NCBI GenBank assembly: GCA_028023455.1 | Contig: JAQFVV010000287.1 | Coordinates: 1,152,225-1,216,224, forward strand | Length of the DNA stretch: 64,000 nucleotides | Direction: 5' to 3' | Origin: Epiperipatus broadwayi | Taxonomy: Eukaryota > Onychophora > Udeonychophora > Euonychophora > Peripatidae | Shown: positions 45,490-58,910 of the stretch, in pieces | Layout: each line of letters opens with the position of its first letter | Numbering within the stretch: position 1 is the stretch's first letter | Made by a program: the position numbers and the translations under genes | Notes under the pieces: model-generated | Seen by the model: the letters and a program-made list of their open reading frames with translations, nothing else | The model's database searches: none | What the model was told of the DNA's origin: nothing

Positions 45490-48400
45490 TGTGTGTGTAC
45501 GTATATATCAGAATCTAAGCCTAGCATAGGAAAGTTTTATTCTAAAAAAAGGTTAAATATTTTAATAAGGGAATATATTAATATTCAATGTAACATACAG
45601 CTTACAAATGTATTTTTTTTAAAAAAAATATTCATTGATAGCACTCATAATAAGTTTACTATGCTATTTTTATTCTAGAAATGGAAAAAAAAAAGCTAAA
45701 GATAGAAAAAATTAAAGATGAATTCTGCAATGAATATATAAATCAATTCATGAACACATATTCATATATATCATTACACTGAACTCCAAAATGGAAGCAA
45801 ATAATAGATATTGAGCATGATAACTATGAATTATCAAACATGATAACTATTTAAAAAAAAATCAGTACACATAAAAATATTGATATTTATTTAAAAAACT
45901 TGCTATACATCATGAATAGTAATGACTAGTACACTTGTCAAGATTTCTTTCAGGACACAGTTGAAAACTTTTTGTTACTACAAAAGTAAGTAGAAAAATC
46001 AATCAAATATAAAAATGAATATTTCGTATTTATTACAAAATGCAAAATTAATTCACAACAATGCATAGAATATTAAATATTAAAACCCAAAAATCATACA
46101 GATAATTATTGAAATTTTGGATTCCAAATATTTGACTAAATTAGCATTGCTTAATATTAAACATACCTAAAGCATGACTTTTTTAAAATTGTTATAAAAT
46201 TATTATTATAAAAAAAAAGAAAAAGACTTATTTTCACAGAAGTAGAATGGTTCTAAAGTAAATGTTGGCAAACTTTATTCTGTAAAGTTGAGGCTTTTTC
46301 AGTCAAATTGCAGAATAAATAATATTTTGTAGGTACTTTCATAATAAAATCAATAATAATAACTGACTACAATTTTTATGAATACAAGTTAAACAGTTTT
46401 AAATAAGTTAATTTTCTCTGTACACATTTCTTCAGCTATTGCAATCACCAATGATAAATGGCGTTTCTTGCTTAGTTAACAAATGAACCATTTGAAAATT
46501 GACTTTAGTTGACGTTTCAATTTCATATTTGCAAATAAATTTTTCTGTGATGAGATTCAGTTTTAAATTTTCTAACAGTTACTTTTCTGCAAATTAAGTA
46601 TGTTATAATGAATACACAATCTGATAATGTCATTGAGTCGCATCTTAAATCAAAGCAATTGTTATACATGATAAATACAAAGCTTTGATATTAAATTTGA
46701 TATAACAATCTATATTTTACTATGCCTTAAAAGTACATTTAAAATATATTTCTCTGTCATTTATAATGCATGAGCAGCACTGCAAAGAGATAAAAAAAAT
46801 TTCAATTGTCTATCATAACTATACAACTGTGCCATTATAAATAAATAATGTAACTATTTCCAAAAAATATAATTTATAAATAAAATGTTCCCATTATCAT
46901 GAAACATTATTTTAACCATTTAAAAATGTAAAAACCATACATAATTTAAGTTGCATAAAAACATGCTAAGAATTGAAAATTATACTAAGACAATAGTGTT
47001 TCAAATCCTGGCCTAGAAAAGTCAATATTTATTTCAATGCAAAATGTAATTACCAACTAAAAAAAAAGAAGATAAATTATTAAAAGCTGACTTTTTTTTT
47101 CATGTTTTACAAACAAATATTATGTTTCAAGAGAATTTTTAGTTTTTCACATTGTCTATTATAACTGATCAAATATTTTTTTTTTTTGCCATTACTATTT
47201 TTATTCCCAATCAAGGCTTCTATAATTATTTTAAATTTAAGATGGTCTGATAGAATAGAACATTTATTGTTCTATATATTTCCATAATAAGAGCTATTTT
47301 CTATGGTTATTTGATTTTTCTTAACACTACAAAATAAAATAGTATCTGATTGCATGCATTAATTCTAAACATTTTGTGATAATAATGAATAACATACAGC
47401 TTTATTGAAATATGGTCATTTCAATAACAATGTTGATACGATTTCATAATTTTGCCATGTTGGAATGAATAAAGAGCATTTGTTGGTTCATTCCTAAAAA
47501 TAAAAATTTTTTTTTTGCATAATTATACTGACTTATTTTATCTATCGCAAGCAAATGAAGTCACTATTTTAGGATATGAGTCATTCTTATTTATTATAAA
47601 GTTCAGTATTTTGTTTTCTCTTTTTCAAACACCAAGAAAATAGAATAACAAATTAAACAGATTCATTTATATATAAATTAATTACTGCAACTGCACTTCA
47701 AAATCTTTACTTCATAGAATCATTTATATTTTAGCATAGGCTATTTTTAATCTCTTTTCCATTATTTACGATCTTGTTAAAATATATTTTAGAAATAAAA
47801 TAAACAAGTCAACACTAAGTGAAATCTAAACACAATGAAAAAAATTTGCTATCTTAACTTGTGCAACATTACCAAGTAATCTCAATTGTTTCAATGAAGA
47901 ATTTTATTAAGACATATGATAAAAATATGTTATAAATAGTTTTAAATCATTAATCCAAAATCCATGGTTTTAGTTTTTTTTTAGATTTGTGAATTTTTTA
48001 TTTCAAACCTAAATTGTGTTAAGGTAAAAAAAAACCCCAGGCAGCTCATTGCAAGTAGTTTTAATTTATAAATATTTATTGCATCCCCCCCCCCCCAGCC
48101 CCATTTTATTTGTAAGTGGTATATATACATTAATTTATTTATTTAAAATGTGAAAGATCAACAATAAACAATTTTGGATAATAGAAATTTTTGAATTATA
48201 GATATCTGGATAATTGGTATTGTATACAAAATCCTCAGTTTAATTCTAGAAGAGTTTTTAATCCAATTAAAATTTAAATTAATTTTCTTATTACTACACT
48301 GCTATTTGCTCTTTACATTATTAATTTCTATTAATTGGATGGATTTAAAATTATGATAAGAATATCATGTCTAATTATCTGATCATTTTCAAGATTATTT

Positions 48401-49310
48401 AAGTTCTATAGACATTTGTTCATTTTAAAATTTTCTACTAAGACACTTAGCAAAACCCTCAAATTAAACTCTTAATTTTTAATAACCATTTATCCAAGCA
48501 TTACTCAGTGATAGGAATTGTTTAGATTCTCCTATTTTTTTTTGAATATACAAATAATCAGATTTACATGTTTCCAAAAGTTCATATTTATTTTTCAAAT
48601 ATAATAACAGAACACTTAAAATACTACTAATCTTGCCACCATAATCATTTTTTTTCTTTTATTGCTTTTCTATTTTGTTAATCCAATACAGGAAGAATGC
48701 AATTAATCTGAAATACCTGGTTTGACCAGAGCTTTATATGAATTTATAAATTTTTCAAATACAACAAGACTTTTTACAACTTTATTATAAAATATTTTAT
48801 TTAGTTTGGTATATATATATACGTTTTATATTACTACAAACTTTTTATACAGCAGTTAATTAAAATAATAAATCAAAATAATTTACACTGTTTAAAATAT
48901 AGATACAGTGATTTCTTTTGCCTTTCTTCTTAGCAATTCAATGTAATCATTATTAAATATCTAAAGACTTTGAAAAACATGAACTTTTCTATCTCAGTAA
49001 TTTCTTTCAGCAGTTGAATGTAATATATACATCTTTAAAAAAATCTGACTTTGAATAACTTGTATTTTCATCTTCAATAATTTCTCTTTTTTCATTTAGC
49101 AATCAGATATAATTTTTTTAAGCCATAAATGAAATAGAATTTTTAGGCTAAAAACAGATAGATCATCCTTCCAAATAAGCTTATTAATTTATAGCTATTT
49201 AATGAATTTGTTTTTGTTCTCTTTAATTATTTAATAAAAATAAATACATACTAATTTATTTATATATAAACATGTAAAAGAGTATTCACTTTTGGAATTT
49301 GTAAGATAAT
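45490..49310. other. AT-rich intron 1 sequence, nothing recognised
   Basis: No gene or nameable repeat is seen apart from a 12-C run at 48087-48098. Confidence 0.45.
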
Positions 49311-49319
49311 TTAAGATAA

Positions 49320-52040
49320 TTGTTAATCCAAAACTAGAGACAAAACCATTGAAGTCAGTATTAATAGTTAATATTATTAATCTTCAGTCATTTCAATAAA
49401 TTTAAATTACAATTTTCAAATTATTTAAAAATATTTACGGACTTTGAAGATGGTTCAAATTTGATTGAAATCAATAAGATAACTGATATTTTACTAAGAC
49501 TGCAAGAAAGATGTGCAAAAACCACATTTAAATATAGTTTGTCTTTTGGTTACAATATGAACTAGAAATAAATTGTATTTATCTTATAAAGATTTTATAT
49601 AATATTCATATGACTGATAGTTCTGAAATTTCTTATATTTTCTTTAATATCTTTCTTAAATATCAATATTACTACTACATTCTTCCAATCATTTGGAATT
49701 TGTCAATAATTTTTCTATTTCTTCAGCTCTTTTTAAAATATCAATAATAATTCCATTTTTGAAGATTTTCCCTACTTCATAGATTTAATTGCAGGGAAAA
49801 CTTTGTTTTGTTGCTTTTTAATACTATATAAAACCTAAAACAAAATTCATAATCACTTTTTTTAAATAATAGTTCCATTTTTTCTTCTTATTGCTAAAAC
49901 AACTTTCTTTCCAATACTAAAATATGGTTTTCCAATTTTGAGATTTTTATTCCCTTGTAAAACTTTTTTTTTTTACCAATTCGCAATTATATTTTCTTAT
50001 ATTATTTATTAACTTATTCCTATAATTTTATAAAATTCTAGATTCTTCTTAATGGATCATTTTAAAGATATATCACATTTTTTTCTTTTCTTATATATTC
50101 TCATTTCAGAAGAAAATTTTCTAAAAATAGCTATTTTAATCAATTTTCTATTGAGACAAGAGAATATATAAAGAAAAATCTTTTTTTTTTTTTTTTTACA
50201 AATAATCCATTAAGAAGAATCTAATATGTAGAGAATAATATATATAAAAAAAGAAGAAATGTGAAATTTTTTAAAAATGATACAAAAAAGTATTAATAAT
50301 ATGTAAGAAAATATAAATGTGAATTGGCAAGAAAGTTATAGAAGAGAATAAAAATTGTTTCAGCAATAGAAAAAAGAAGATGGAACTATCATGAAATGTG
50401 TTGAAAAGTTCTATAAAGAATTAAATAGTTTTAAAAAAGAAAAAAAAGAAAGAAGTATTCCTTACAGTTATTATACATCTAAATTGACAAGTATTTTAAA
50501 TGAAGAAGTGAGACATGTAAATAAATCTATGAAAAAAATAAAATCTCCAGAAATGATGGAATTTTTATTATTTAAAAAGCAGTGGCAGAAATAGAAAAAT
50601 TGTTGACAAAATTATACACCAAATGTCTAAATGATAAAAACATACATGATGAATGAAAAAATACAGTAATAATATTCAAAAATGTGATAAAGATGTTGTA
50701 AATTTAGACCTATCTGTCTTCTATCAGTTTTATAAGAAATCTCCATGAAGATAAATACAACTTATCTCCAGTGAATTTTGGATTGTAACCAAAAGATAAA
50801 CTGAATTTAAAAGTAGTTTTCTTATCACAAATATTAAAAAAAGTTAAAGAAAGAAGCAATGAATATTAGTTGATACTATGTTTTGGATTTGTAGATTATG
50901 AAAAGGCATTTGATTTTATAAGTATATCTATTGTGATTAAAGTATTGGATCAAGATAAGGATCCAGAATATCATATTCTGAAGAATATTTGCCAAAATGC
51001 AACAGCAATAATACTTTTATGATACTTAAGAAGATTAATAGTGAAGTGCACTGTCAAGCGTTGTTAGCCGAGAGGTCATCGTACCCGCCTTGCAAGCAAG
51101 TAGTTGGTTGCAAACGGGTGTGGGTTCGCGTCCCGGCCGATGCTACGACATATGAAAAATAATAGTGAAGTGCACCTCAGGAAGATCCTATATGTCTTCA
51201 ATTTTTTATAGCAGTTTCACAAGAAATATTTTGTAGATTAAAATGAAAAGTTAAAAAAATAAAAGTAAATAGAGAGCATTTAATGTATGCAAATTTTGCA
51301 GATGATATGGTTTTTTAAAGCAAATAATGATGATGTAGTTTTTTTAAGCAAATAATGCTTCAGAGCTCCAGGAAATATTGCAAGAGTTATTAGATGAAGT
51401 AAAAAGACTAAAGATAAATGCTAAAAAAAAACCCAATGTTCTATAAATTTTCACTGAAGAAATAAATAAAGATTGACAATGATTAATTAGAACAAGTTGA
51501 CAACTATAAATATCTTGGCAAATTACTAATGTAGATGGAAACATAATGGATGAAATTAATCATAGAATTAAACTTTGATAATGCTTTTGGTAGAAATAAA
51601 AAAAATATTAAAAGAAAATATATCTATATGTTTGAAATGACAGCTGTTTTGCCAGTTCTACATGGATCGAGAATGGGACAGTTACGAGAGGAGCAATTCA
51701 GAGGCTTCCAACCACTATGGAAAAATTATTAGGAATAGCAAGAGATCAAAAATAAAATACACAGATAAAGAGAATAAACAAGCGTCTGACATCATTGAAA
51801 CAATTAAAAGACTGAAATGGAGCTGGGTTGGGTTGGATGAGATGATATTAAATAATTAAAGTTTTAAAATGGTTCCCAAGAGATTGTAAAAATTTAGAAA
51901 GAGATCACATATATGATGGATAACAAAATGAGAAGTTTGCTGGTGTTTTGTGAAACTAAGAACTGGAATAACTGAATTAAAGTTGGAGAGACCATCTTGC
52001 TGTGCATCAACAATGATTGAAAATGATAATTTCCTTTTGA
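49320..52040 (+). mobile_element. RTE-type LINE, degenerate copy with inverted segment and SINE insertion
   Basis: Related to the copy at 34.9 kb. Bases 49320-49530 match its 5' part, but about 49590-50110 carries RTE text on the opposite strand (reverse complement reads 'NGIIIDILKRAEEIEKLL', then 'LEECSSNI'). Plus orientation resumes at about 50140 with 'KCVEKFYKELNS' (50394) and 'NEEVRHVNKSMKKIKSPE' (50500), and continues to 'YANFADDMVF' (51287-51320, motif C kept). The 3' part ends near 52035. A SINE with 16-bp target duplications interrupts it at 51052-51159. Multiple stops make it dead. Confidence 0.82.
51052..51159 (+). mobile_element. tRNA-derived SINE, copy 3, with 16-bp target duplication
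   Basis: The best-preserved copy: TGTCAAGCGTTG, A box TTAGCCGAGAGG, hairpin region around CCTTGCAAGC, B box GGGTTCGCGTCCC, then CGATGCTACGACATATG and a short A tail. The 16-bp sequence taatagtgaagtgcac stands at 51036-51051 and again at 51160-51175. Removing one copy restores the interrupted RTE sequence, so the SINE inserted after that LINE. The body has a long arm between anticodon-like and T-arm regions, as in type II tRNAs (Leu or Ser). Confidence 0.9.
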
Positions 52041-52044
52041 TTTT

Positions 52045-53345
52045 GCAGAAAAAAATATATCATTAAATTCTTCAATACTGTGACATTAAAATTCAAACAT
52101 CAGATTTTTTTTTGTGAAATTATTTACAATACCAAATTTAAATTTTACACATTTCTGTTTCAAGTATATGTTTATCTTGCTAAATAATTTTCATTTCTTT
52201 AAAATTTTATATACATAATTACATTGTATTACATATTTCCAGCATTTTAAAAAATTTCTTGATTCTTTTATCTGACAAAAAATAATAATATTAATAACAC
52301 TTACACATTTAATATTAAACTGCTAAAAAATTTCTCACCATTTAAAACATTACTTTTTATTTAATTTACAAAATAAAATTCCAAACTTTTTTAAATATTT
52401 TTAATACTTATATTATTATTAATTTAGTGAATAGTTAATCTATATTGGACTAGTCTATATTAAAAAAACAAAGTGGATATATATATAGCAATAAAGCATA
52501 ATTATTTATTATTATATATAAGTACATAATACACACACAGCACATATGTTCTGTGTTGAATACAGTTTTGAGTAACTAGTTAAAATTGACATGACTAAGT
52601 GATAACACTGGATCACCAACATAGAGTTCCATCTTAAACTTTAACATTATTAAGCTTAATGCATACATACAAATAAACACGTTATAATTATATTTTTATA
52701 AATGTGAAAACCAAATTAAAATTATTTTAAAAAGCATTTATTAATCTATATATTTATTAAAAGCACCACACATTTCTTCCATTTACAAGAATTTCTATAT
52801 GACAGTGATAATCTTATAATTTACTTAAGTACTGTTTTGTTATGGTATATAACATTAAGATTATTAAAACAACAAACAATACACAAAAACAATCAACTGA
52901 AAATTGTAATAAAATTATATAAAAACATCTTAAAATAAATGCTTTTATTTACTGTGCATTAAAAAGCCAAAAATAATTGTTTTCAATCAATCATAATTAG
53001 GCTTTTAAATTCAATTTAAAATAAGTATGGGATGTCTAGAAATTAATTAAGTCAATCACTAGTTGGAAAAAATAGTAATTGAATTAATAAATTTCTGAAC
53101 ACCTACTTTTATATCAAATTAATTATAAAAACCTCAGTTAGTTGAAGAAACCAATTATTGTTGGCTTAGTAAATAAAAAACTTTTATTTTTTATAAAATA
53201 TTATATATATATTACTTTTAACCTTTTAGTATTGGGATCTTTTTCATAATTATCCCAATTTTAATTCAAATGAATGCAGTTTGTGTAATATTTGAAAAAA
53301 AATTACGTATTAAAAATAAATTCCAATACTATTTTGTTTATGAAA
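52045..53345. other. AT-rich intron 1 sequence, nothing recognised
   Basis: No gene or nameable repeat is seen. Confidence 0.45.
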
Positions 53346-53351
53346 AAAAAC

Positions 53352-53462
53352 AATTTTTTTTCATATGTCATAGCATCAGCGGGAGGCGAATCCGCAACCG
53401 TCTGCAAACAACAGCTTGCTTGCAAGGCTGCTGTGCTGACCTCTCAGCTAACATAGCATGAC
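53352..53462 (-). mobile_element. tRNA-derived SINE, copy 4
   Basis: Minus strand: TGTCATGCTATG, TTAGCTGAGAGG (A box), CCTTGCAAGCAAG hairpin region, GGATTCGCCTCCC (B box), TGATGCTATGACATATG and an A tail (T tract at 53353 on the plus strand). Possible A-rich target duplications (aaaaaaaca) flank it. Confidence 0.78.
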
Positions 53463-53469
53463 AAAAAAC

Positions 53470-54705
53470 ATTTTTTAAAAAACAAACTTTTATAATAAAA
53501 AAATTTAAAATTTAAAGTATCTTTTATTATTAAGAGAAATTAAGATTTGTTTTTATTTCTATTTGAACTTATAATAAACACTTTTTATTTTTAGTTTTTT
53601 TAAAAAATATCACCTTCTCATATGCAGCACTGAAAATTTATTGAATGGATGCCAATGTATTTGAAATTTGGCCTGACAATAGTCTTACATTATATAAACT
53701 AATGAACAACACTGAAATATTTTAGTGTCATATTACACTGTCATTGATTTCTCGTAAGTACAAAATTTGGAAAAAAAATCTATTTGATAGAAGTAAATTA
53801 AAACCTCTATTACAAAACTTATCCTTATAAAATGTACAGAGTTTCTAAGATAATAAAAGTATTTAATAATAAAAATAAATACAAAAAAAAAAATCAAAGA
53901 TAATTCTGAAATAAAAATACAAGACACTAACTGAACAAGTCATTACAATAACTCATTATAAACAAATTACATTAAAAAAAAGTATTATCTATTTTTAAAA
54001 AAACTAATCTTAAAAAATAATTGAAATAAAATAATACAGTATGTTGGAATGAATATAAAAATACATCACAGTGATATATAAAATAGAAAATATATCACAC
54101 TACAAAAATTATCTTTTAGAAATAATACTGCTACTGCATTTAAAAATTACATTAATCATTCTCTTTAATGAAAAATATTCATTTGAAAAATGAATGTTAG
54201 ATACTGTTAACTAATGCATAAAATATTAACTTTATCAAAACACACAATGCATGAATATTGCATTAACAAAAGATGCAAAATAGTACTATTTTTTTTTTTT
54301 TTTACTGATTTAATTAATGAACTTACAAAAAGTATCATTCAACTATTAATTGTATATAACTTTGAATTATAAAAAATAAAGGATAAAATAAGTGACAGTA
54401 GAATATATATATAAACTAGTTAATATATTTTGTTTGGATTACTCAACACAAACAGAAAAAGATAAATAAAACATAGAAATGGTTCTCAATAATTAAAAAA
54501 AAAAAAAAGATGAATAGAATTTCAACATAAGTCTGGAATAAAATTGTTATATAACCATTATAATCAGTATTTGTACTCAAATTAAAATAGATTACAAAAT
54601 AAACATACTATATACTAAATTTTTTTTTAAAAAAAGGTTTTTATAAACAAATAAAGTAAAAATCTGTTGATCAAAAATTGTTTATACATTTTTCACTTCA
54701 TTTTC
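53470..54705. other. AT-rich intron 1 sequence, nothing recognised
   Basis: No gene or nameable repeat is seen; long A and T tracts lie at 54290-54303 and 54496-54509. Confidence 0.45.
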
Positions 54706-54712
54706 TAAGATT

Positions 54713-55232
54713 TCAGTGGTGCGTAACCTATTTCTATTTGCAACCCCCTTTTATTTGGACAAAATTTTTACATAATCCCCTAAACTTTTGACTAATTAGG
54801 AAATATAATGAAATACATAATTCTTTTGTCATTTTTTTTTTTCATGTGTCAAAGCATTAGCCAAGTAGTGAACCCACAAACTCGGAACAACTGCTTGTAA
54901 GGCAGCTATGCTAACCACTCGACTATCAACGCTCGACATTTTTCACTGGGTGAATTTCACTTAATGTGATTATTGTCAGATTGATCTATTCCAAATGCTG
55001 ATAATTTTATTTTATTATGGGTTATAAATATCATTTCTTTTATTATAGATAATACTTTCCCAATGTGACTATTGCCCTATGAATATAAAAATATTTATAT
55101 TTTTATTCTTAAAGAAAAAAACAACACTTTTTTTTAATAGTTTCACAAACTTCTAGAGACTTTTAAATTCCAAAAATTATTTTGTGACTTCTTGAAGGGT
55201 CATGATTCATGGGATTTGCACACTATTGTACT
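54713..55232. mobile_element. Possible hAT-type non-autonomous element with SINE inside
   Basis: The left end CAGTGGTGCGTAACC (54713) resembles hAT terminal sequences of the CAGTGGTTC type. The right end, reverse complemented from about 55232, reads CAATAGTGTGCAAATCCCATG, a weak match. No 8-bp target duplication is visible. A SINE copy (54831-54938) lies inside. No transposase is present. Confidence 0.4.
54831..54938 (-). mobile_element. tRNA-derived SINE, copy 5
   Basis: Minus strand: TGTCGAGCGTTGATAGTCGAGTGG (A box), a CTGCCTTACAAGCAG hairpin, the B-box region GGGTTCACTAC (eroded), AATGCTTTGACACATG and an A tail. More diverged than the copy at 51052. Confidence 0.72.
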
Positions 55233-55879
55233 AGTCAGTAAAATATTAAAACAATTTTACTTAAAACTTAAGTACTTAAAACCATAAAAAATAAACCAAA
55301 ATGAGAAAAGACCTATGTGTTGATCAAGCCTATTAATTTATTGATTATATTTTGATTTTTATCTACATTAAAAATATTAACTGACTGATAAGCCAATAGG
55401 CAGATCAATTACAGTTGAACTAAAAACATTATAATCTAAATTTTCTAAGTATTCTTCCTTTTAAAATATTGCTATATACATGGAGAGCAGTGATGAATTA
55501 CTTCCTGGATAAGATCTATTTTTATTTATTTTTAAAATGTTTTATATTTAAATTAATAATGTAAATAAGTAAATATACATGTAAAGATATTCAAAATTCA
55601 ATGTTTTATAAATGTTCTAAGATACTAATTACTAAAAAAAAAAAATCATTTATAATTCTTTCAATAACTTTAAATTCATTTATGGTTTACGATCTCTAGA
55701 ATTTCCATGACAATATTATTTAAGTTACGTGCATAGGTGATATAGTTATTCTTTGAAAGCTTTTATTTTCATCATGTGAACAAATTGATTATTGTTAAAC
55801 TTTATTGACTTTTACTTTATTACTTTGAGAGTAAGTTTGAATTTAACTGATACACAAGTCATACTACTTAACTCGCTGG

Positions 55880-56957
55880 TGTTCTCAAAAGTTACTTATT
55901 TCCTGGTGGGATATGCCCATCCAAAAAATTCATTCAAAAAGTAAATGCCTTTTGTACTAAATTGTTTTGAGGACGAAAAGTTGCTGCTATCAGTCTCCGA
56001 ACATTGCAAACACCAAAAAGACTTAATGGCCTTTCACTCCACTCTATTAAAACACTAATCATACAAAACAACTATAACTCACTATTTAATATAACAAACA
56101 AATACCCAACCTTATCACCCAAAAAAGACATTACCCTTATGGATCGGTCCCCATCAGCTAACAACAAGTTGATTTGAGTCTCTATATACAAAAGTAATTG
56201 ACTTAAAAGAAAACCCAATCTCAAATAAAATAAAATATTGGACAGCACATAAATTACTTAATGGAGAGAAACGCACAATTGATGGAAAATTGAACATCAC
56301 CAATCAATCAACAACTAAGACATAAATCTCACTGTTGGTTCATCGAACCAAAGTACCAAGACTTCATAATCAAATATAACTTGGACTCCCTTCCCATGAA
56401 TGCCTTCCTGACATACCGAAGAAACAAAGAAAATAGACCCTATGTGCCAGATGTGCGGCAGGAAAGAGGAATTCATTGATCATATATTTATAAGATGCAA
56501 TAATCTAAATTACCATAGAACACTCATTATGAGATAGATAAACAATCCATTTGGGCAATTTATATTTATTAAAAGATGTATTAAACAAGGCGTTTATGCA
56601 GAAATAAGGCTTACAATTTTCATGTACTTCGCGTTATGATGCATACAATGTAAAATCACTATCGGGAAATTGGTAGATCCGCAGGGAATGGAACTAAGGA
56701 AAATAGTAAAAAAAATCAAATGAAGAGACAATTTAATAGCTCCAGATTATTTAGTAAACGCCACTTGGAAAAAGATGATTGCTAAGTCTACAGAATTAAA
56801 CAGCTGGGGAAGCATTTACATACATAGAAATTCACATCTGAAAATGTAATGTAATAAGATAAATCAATTTATGTTACATTGTATTGGCATGTAATAATAA
56901 ATTTGTATATTGGTTTGTATCGTACAATAAATTTCTCTTTAATAAAAAAAAAAAAAA
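55880..56957 (+). mobile_element. LINE 3' part with poly-A tail
   Basis: A plus-strand LINE tail in broken frames. Around 56240-56280 the text reads 'KIKYWTAHKLLNGEKRTIDGKLN'. At 56441-56520 comes 'MCQMCGRKEEFIDHIFIRCNN', a C-x2-C...H-x4-C zinc-binding block like that of the LINE at 8.4 kb. The 3' end reads caataaatttctctttaat followed by A15 at 56943-56957, a clear poly-A tail with an AATAAA signal upstream. No intact frame remains. Confidence 0.78.
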
Positions 56958-56959
56958 AT

Positions 56960-57900
56960 CAAATTGGAAATTTATTCATATTTAACATGAAAATAAATGC
57001 ATATTATTTATTTTCATTTTAATCCTTTTTATTTTTATTTTTATAGGAAAAAATTTACTGGCTTATGAGCAGTGCACTGTGTTTCTTCTATTGGCTGCTC
57101 TCTGGTAAAGTAATAATGTTAAAAAGATTAATATCTTTTCTGAGAATTATATAAAAAAAAACAACAACAAACAAAATTGATGTATTATTTATTAAGTTAT
57201 AATGTAAACTAATTTTATTTCATATAGATAGTGATATGCCATGATAGTTTAACAAAGACAAATTAAGAATAATTAATTTTAGTTAATCATAGGAAAATCT
57301 CTTTTCTTTGTTAAAAATAACATTTTTCAGACATAAGATAAACCTTCTTTATGTATCCAAAAAAAAAAACCCAACATAAAATGAAATATCTTGCAAATAG
57401 ATATGAAAATTCAAAGAAATTTAACAATAATTAGTGTAAGTTGTTCCCATAGAAAAGTAGACCTAAGATTACCCATTTCTGAACTCAATAATATCTGAGC
57501 CTTTTTTAAAATTGGCATTTTTCAGAGTATCCCATGTGCTATATTTTTTTTTCCCCAAAAAAACTAAACTGAAAAAAAAAAAAAAATTGAAATTATTTTG
57601 GGAACAGATGGAAAAATCAATAGTTTAAGAATAATTTGACTTCATTGGTAATATGTGAAATGTATTTCATGGATCATGATATTTTTTTGACCTTACTGGT
57701 ATAGCCAGAAAATAAAGCAACCAATACATAAAAAAACAAAACAAAAACAATCCAACATGAAAAATAATTTATTAGTTTCTGAGTTATAGAATAATAGATT
57801 GATCATTTTATTTCATATATGTAATATATAGACCATTTAGGCAAATAATTACATTTTTAAATTACTGTTGATTCTAATACCTGGTGTGAAAAGGTCTCTA
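56960..57900. other. AT-rich intron 1 sequence, nothing recognised
   Basis: No gene or nameable repeat is seen. Confidence 0.45.
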
Positions 57901-57909
57901 TTACTTATT

Positions 57910-58430
57910 TAAGCCAATAAACATCACATGATCACCATTTCTTATGCTTGCTCATAACTGCTATTAAAATAGGCAAAATTCTCTATAGGTATTGCCACTC
58001 AGTGCAAGCCAGAGTAATCAAAGGATGCCAGAAGGCTTATGCATAAAATCCCCATCTAGTGCCTACTCATCCAATATCCTCAAGATTAGTTTCTGGTTTG
58101 TGGCCTTTGTCAGTGAGGAGCCTTGGATCTGAGAGCACTGCACCTGAATCTTATAATCTAATGCAACCCTCCAGAAGCCACCTTTTATCTCTGCTTAACT
58201 ACAAAACCATGAGTCTTAAATTGAAAATACTATATTTTCAATCCAAGTTCATTAACCTATTAGGCAGGATTGGTTTTAAGCCAATAAATATCACATGATC
58301 ACCATTTCTTATGCCTGCTTATAACTGTTATTAAAACAGGCAAAACTCTCTATATGTATTGCCATTTAGTGCAAGCCAGAGCATCCATTGATTACTCTGG
58401 CTTGCAGAGTTTTGCTTGTTTTAATAAGCT
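57910..58430 (-). repeat. Family B ribozyme repeat, locus 6
   Basis: A minus-strand unit begins at 57910 (taagccaataaacatcacat) and restarts at 58277 with the same text, 367 bp later, so this is a tandem copy with internal deletion. The second copy runs only to about 58385 and is then joined to an inverted end (gcatccattgattactctgg to ttttgcttgttttaata, 58430). Confidence 0.86.
58069..58128 (-). ncRNA. Degenerate hammerhead, family B locus 6
   Basis: Minus strand: AUCCAA/UUGGAU and UCCUCA present; the box reads CUGACAA (G8 changed to A) and stem III reads ACUAAU. G8 is a catalytic residue in hammerheads, so this copy is dead. Confidence 0.6.
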
Positions 58431-58910
58431 TCTTATTTGTATATTATTACTATTTACATATACATTTCCTTTTTAATACACTATTTTTTCCATTTGTAAC
58501 AACTATATAAATCTTCAAGACCTTCTTGACGGCTTATTCTTTCCCATAACCAATTTTCATTTTGGATCACTGCTATTAGTTCCTGATTGTAATTTATTTT
58601 TTTTGCAAACAACACATTATTTTAATCCCACTCTTAGGCGTAATCCTTTTCACCCCCTTTTAGAGAAGTGAACCACGATTTTTTGCATATGAGTCGAGTA
58701 AGGTAGAAGCGTAGAGATGCATCCCTACAGCTTTTAATTTAAAATTTTATTTACTAATTTAAAAGGGTACTGAAAAATAATAGTTAATGATCAGCTTTCT
58801 ATGTCTATGATCAATTTAAGTTTGAGGAAATGGAATTTTTCCAGTTTGTAAGTAATGTTAAGAATTTTTCTATTAGATAGCCTATAGACAATCTAGATAG
58901 ACATCTAATT

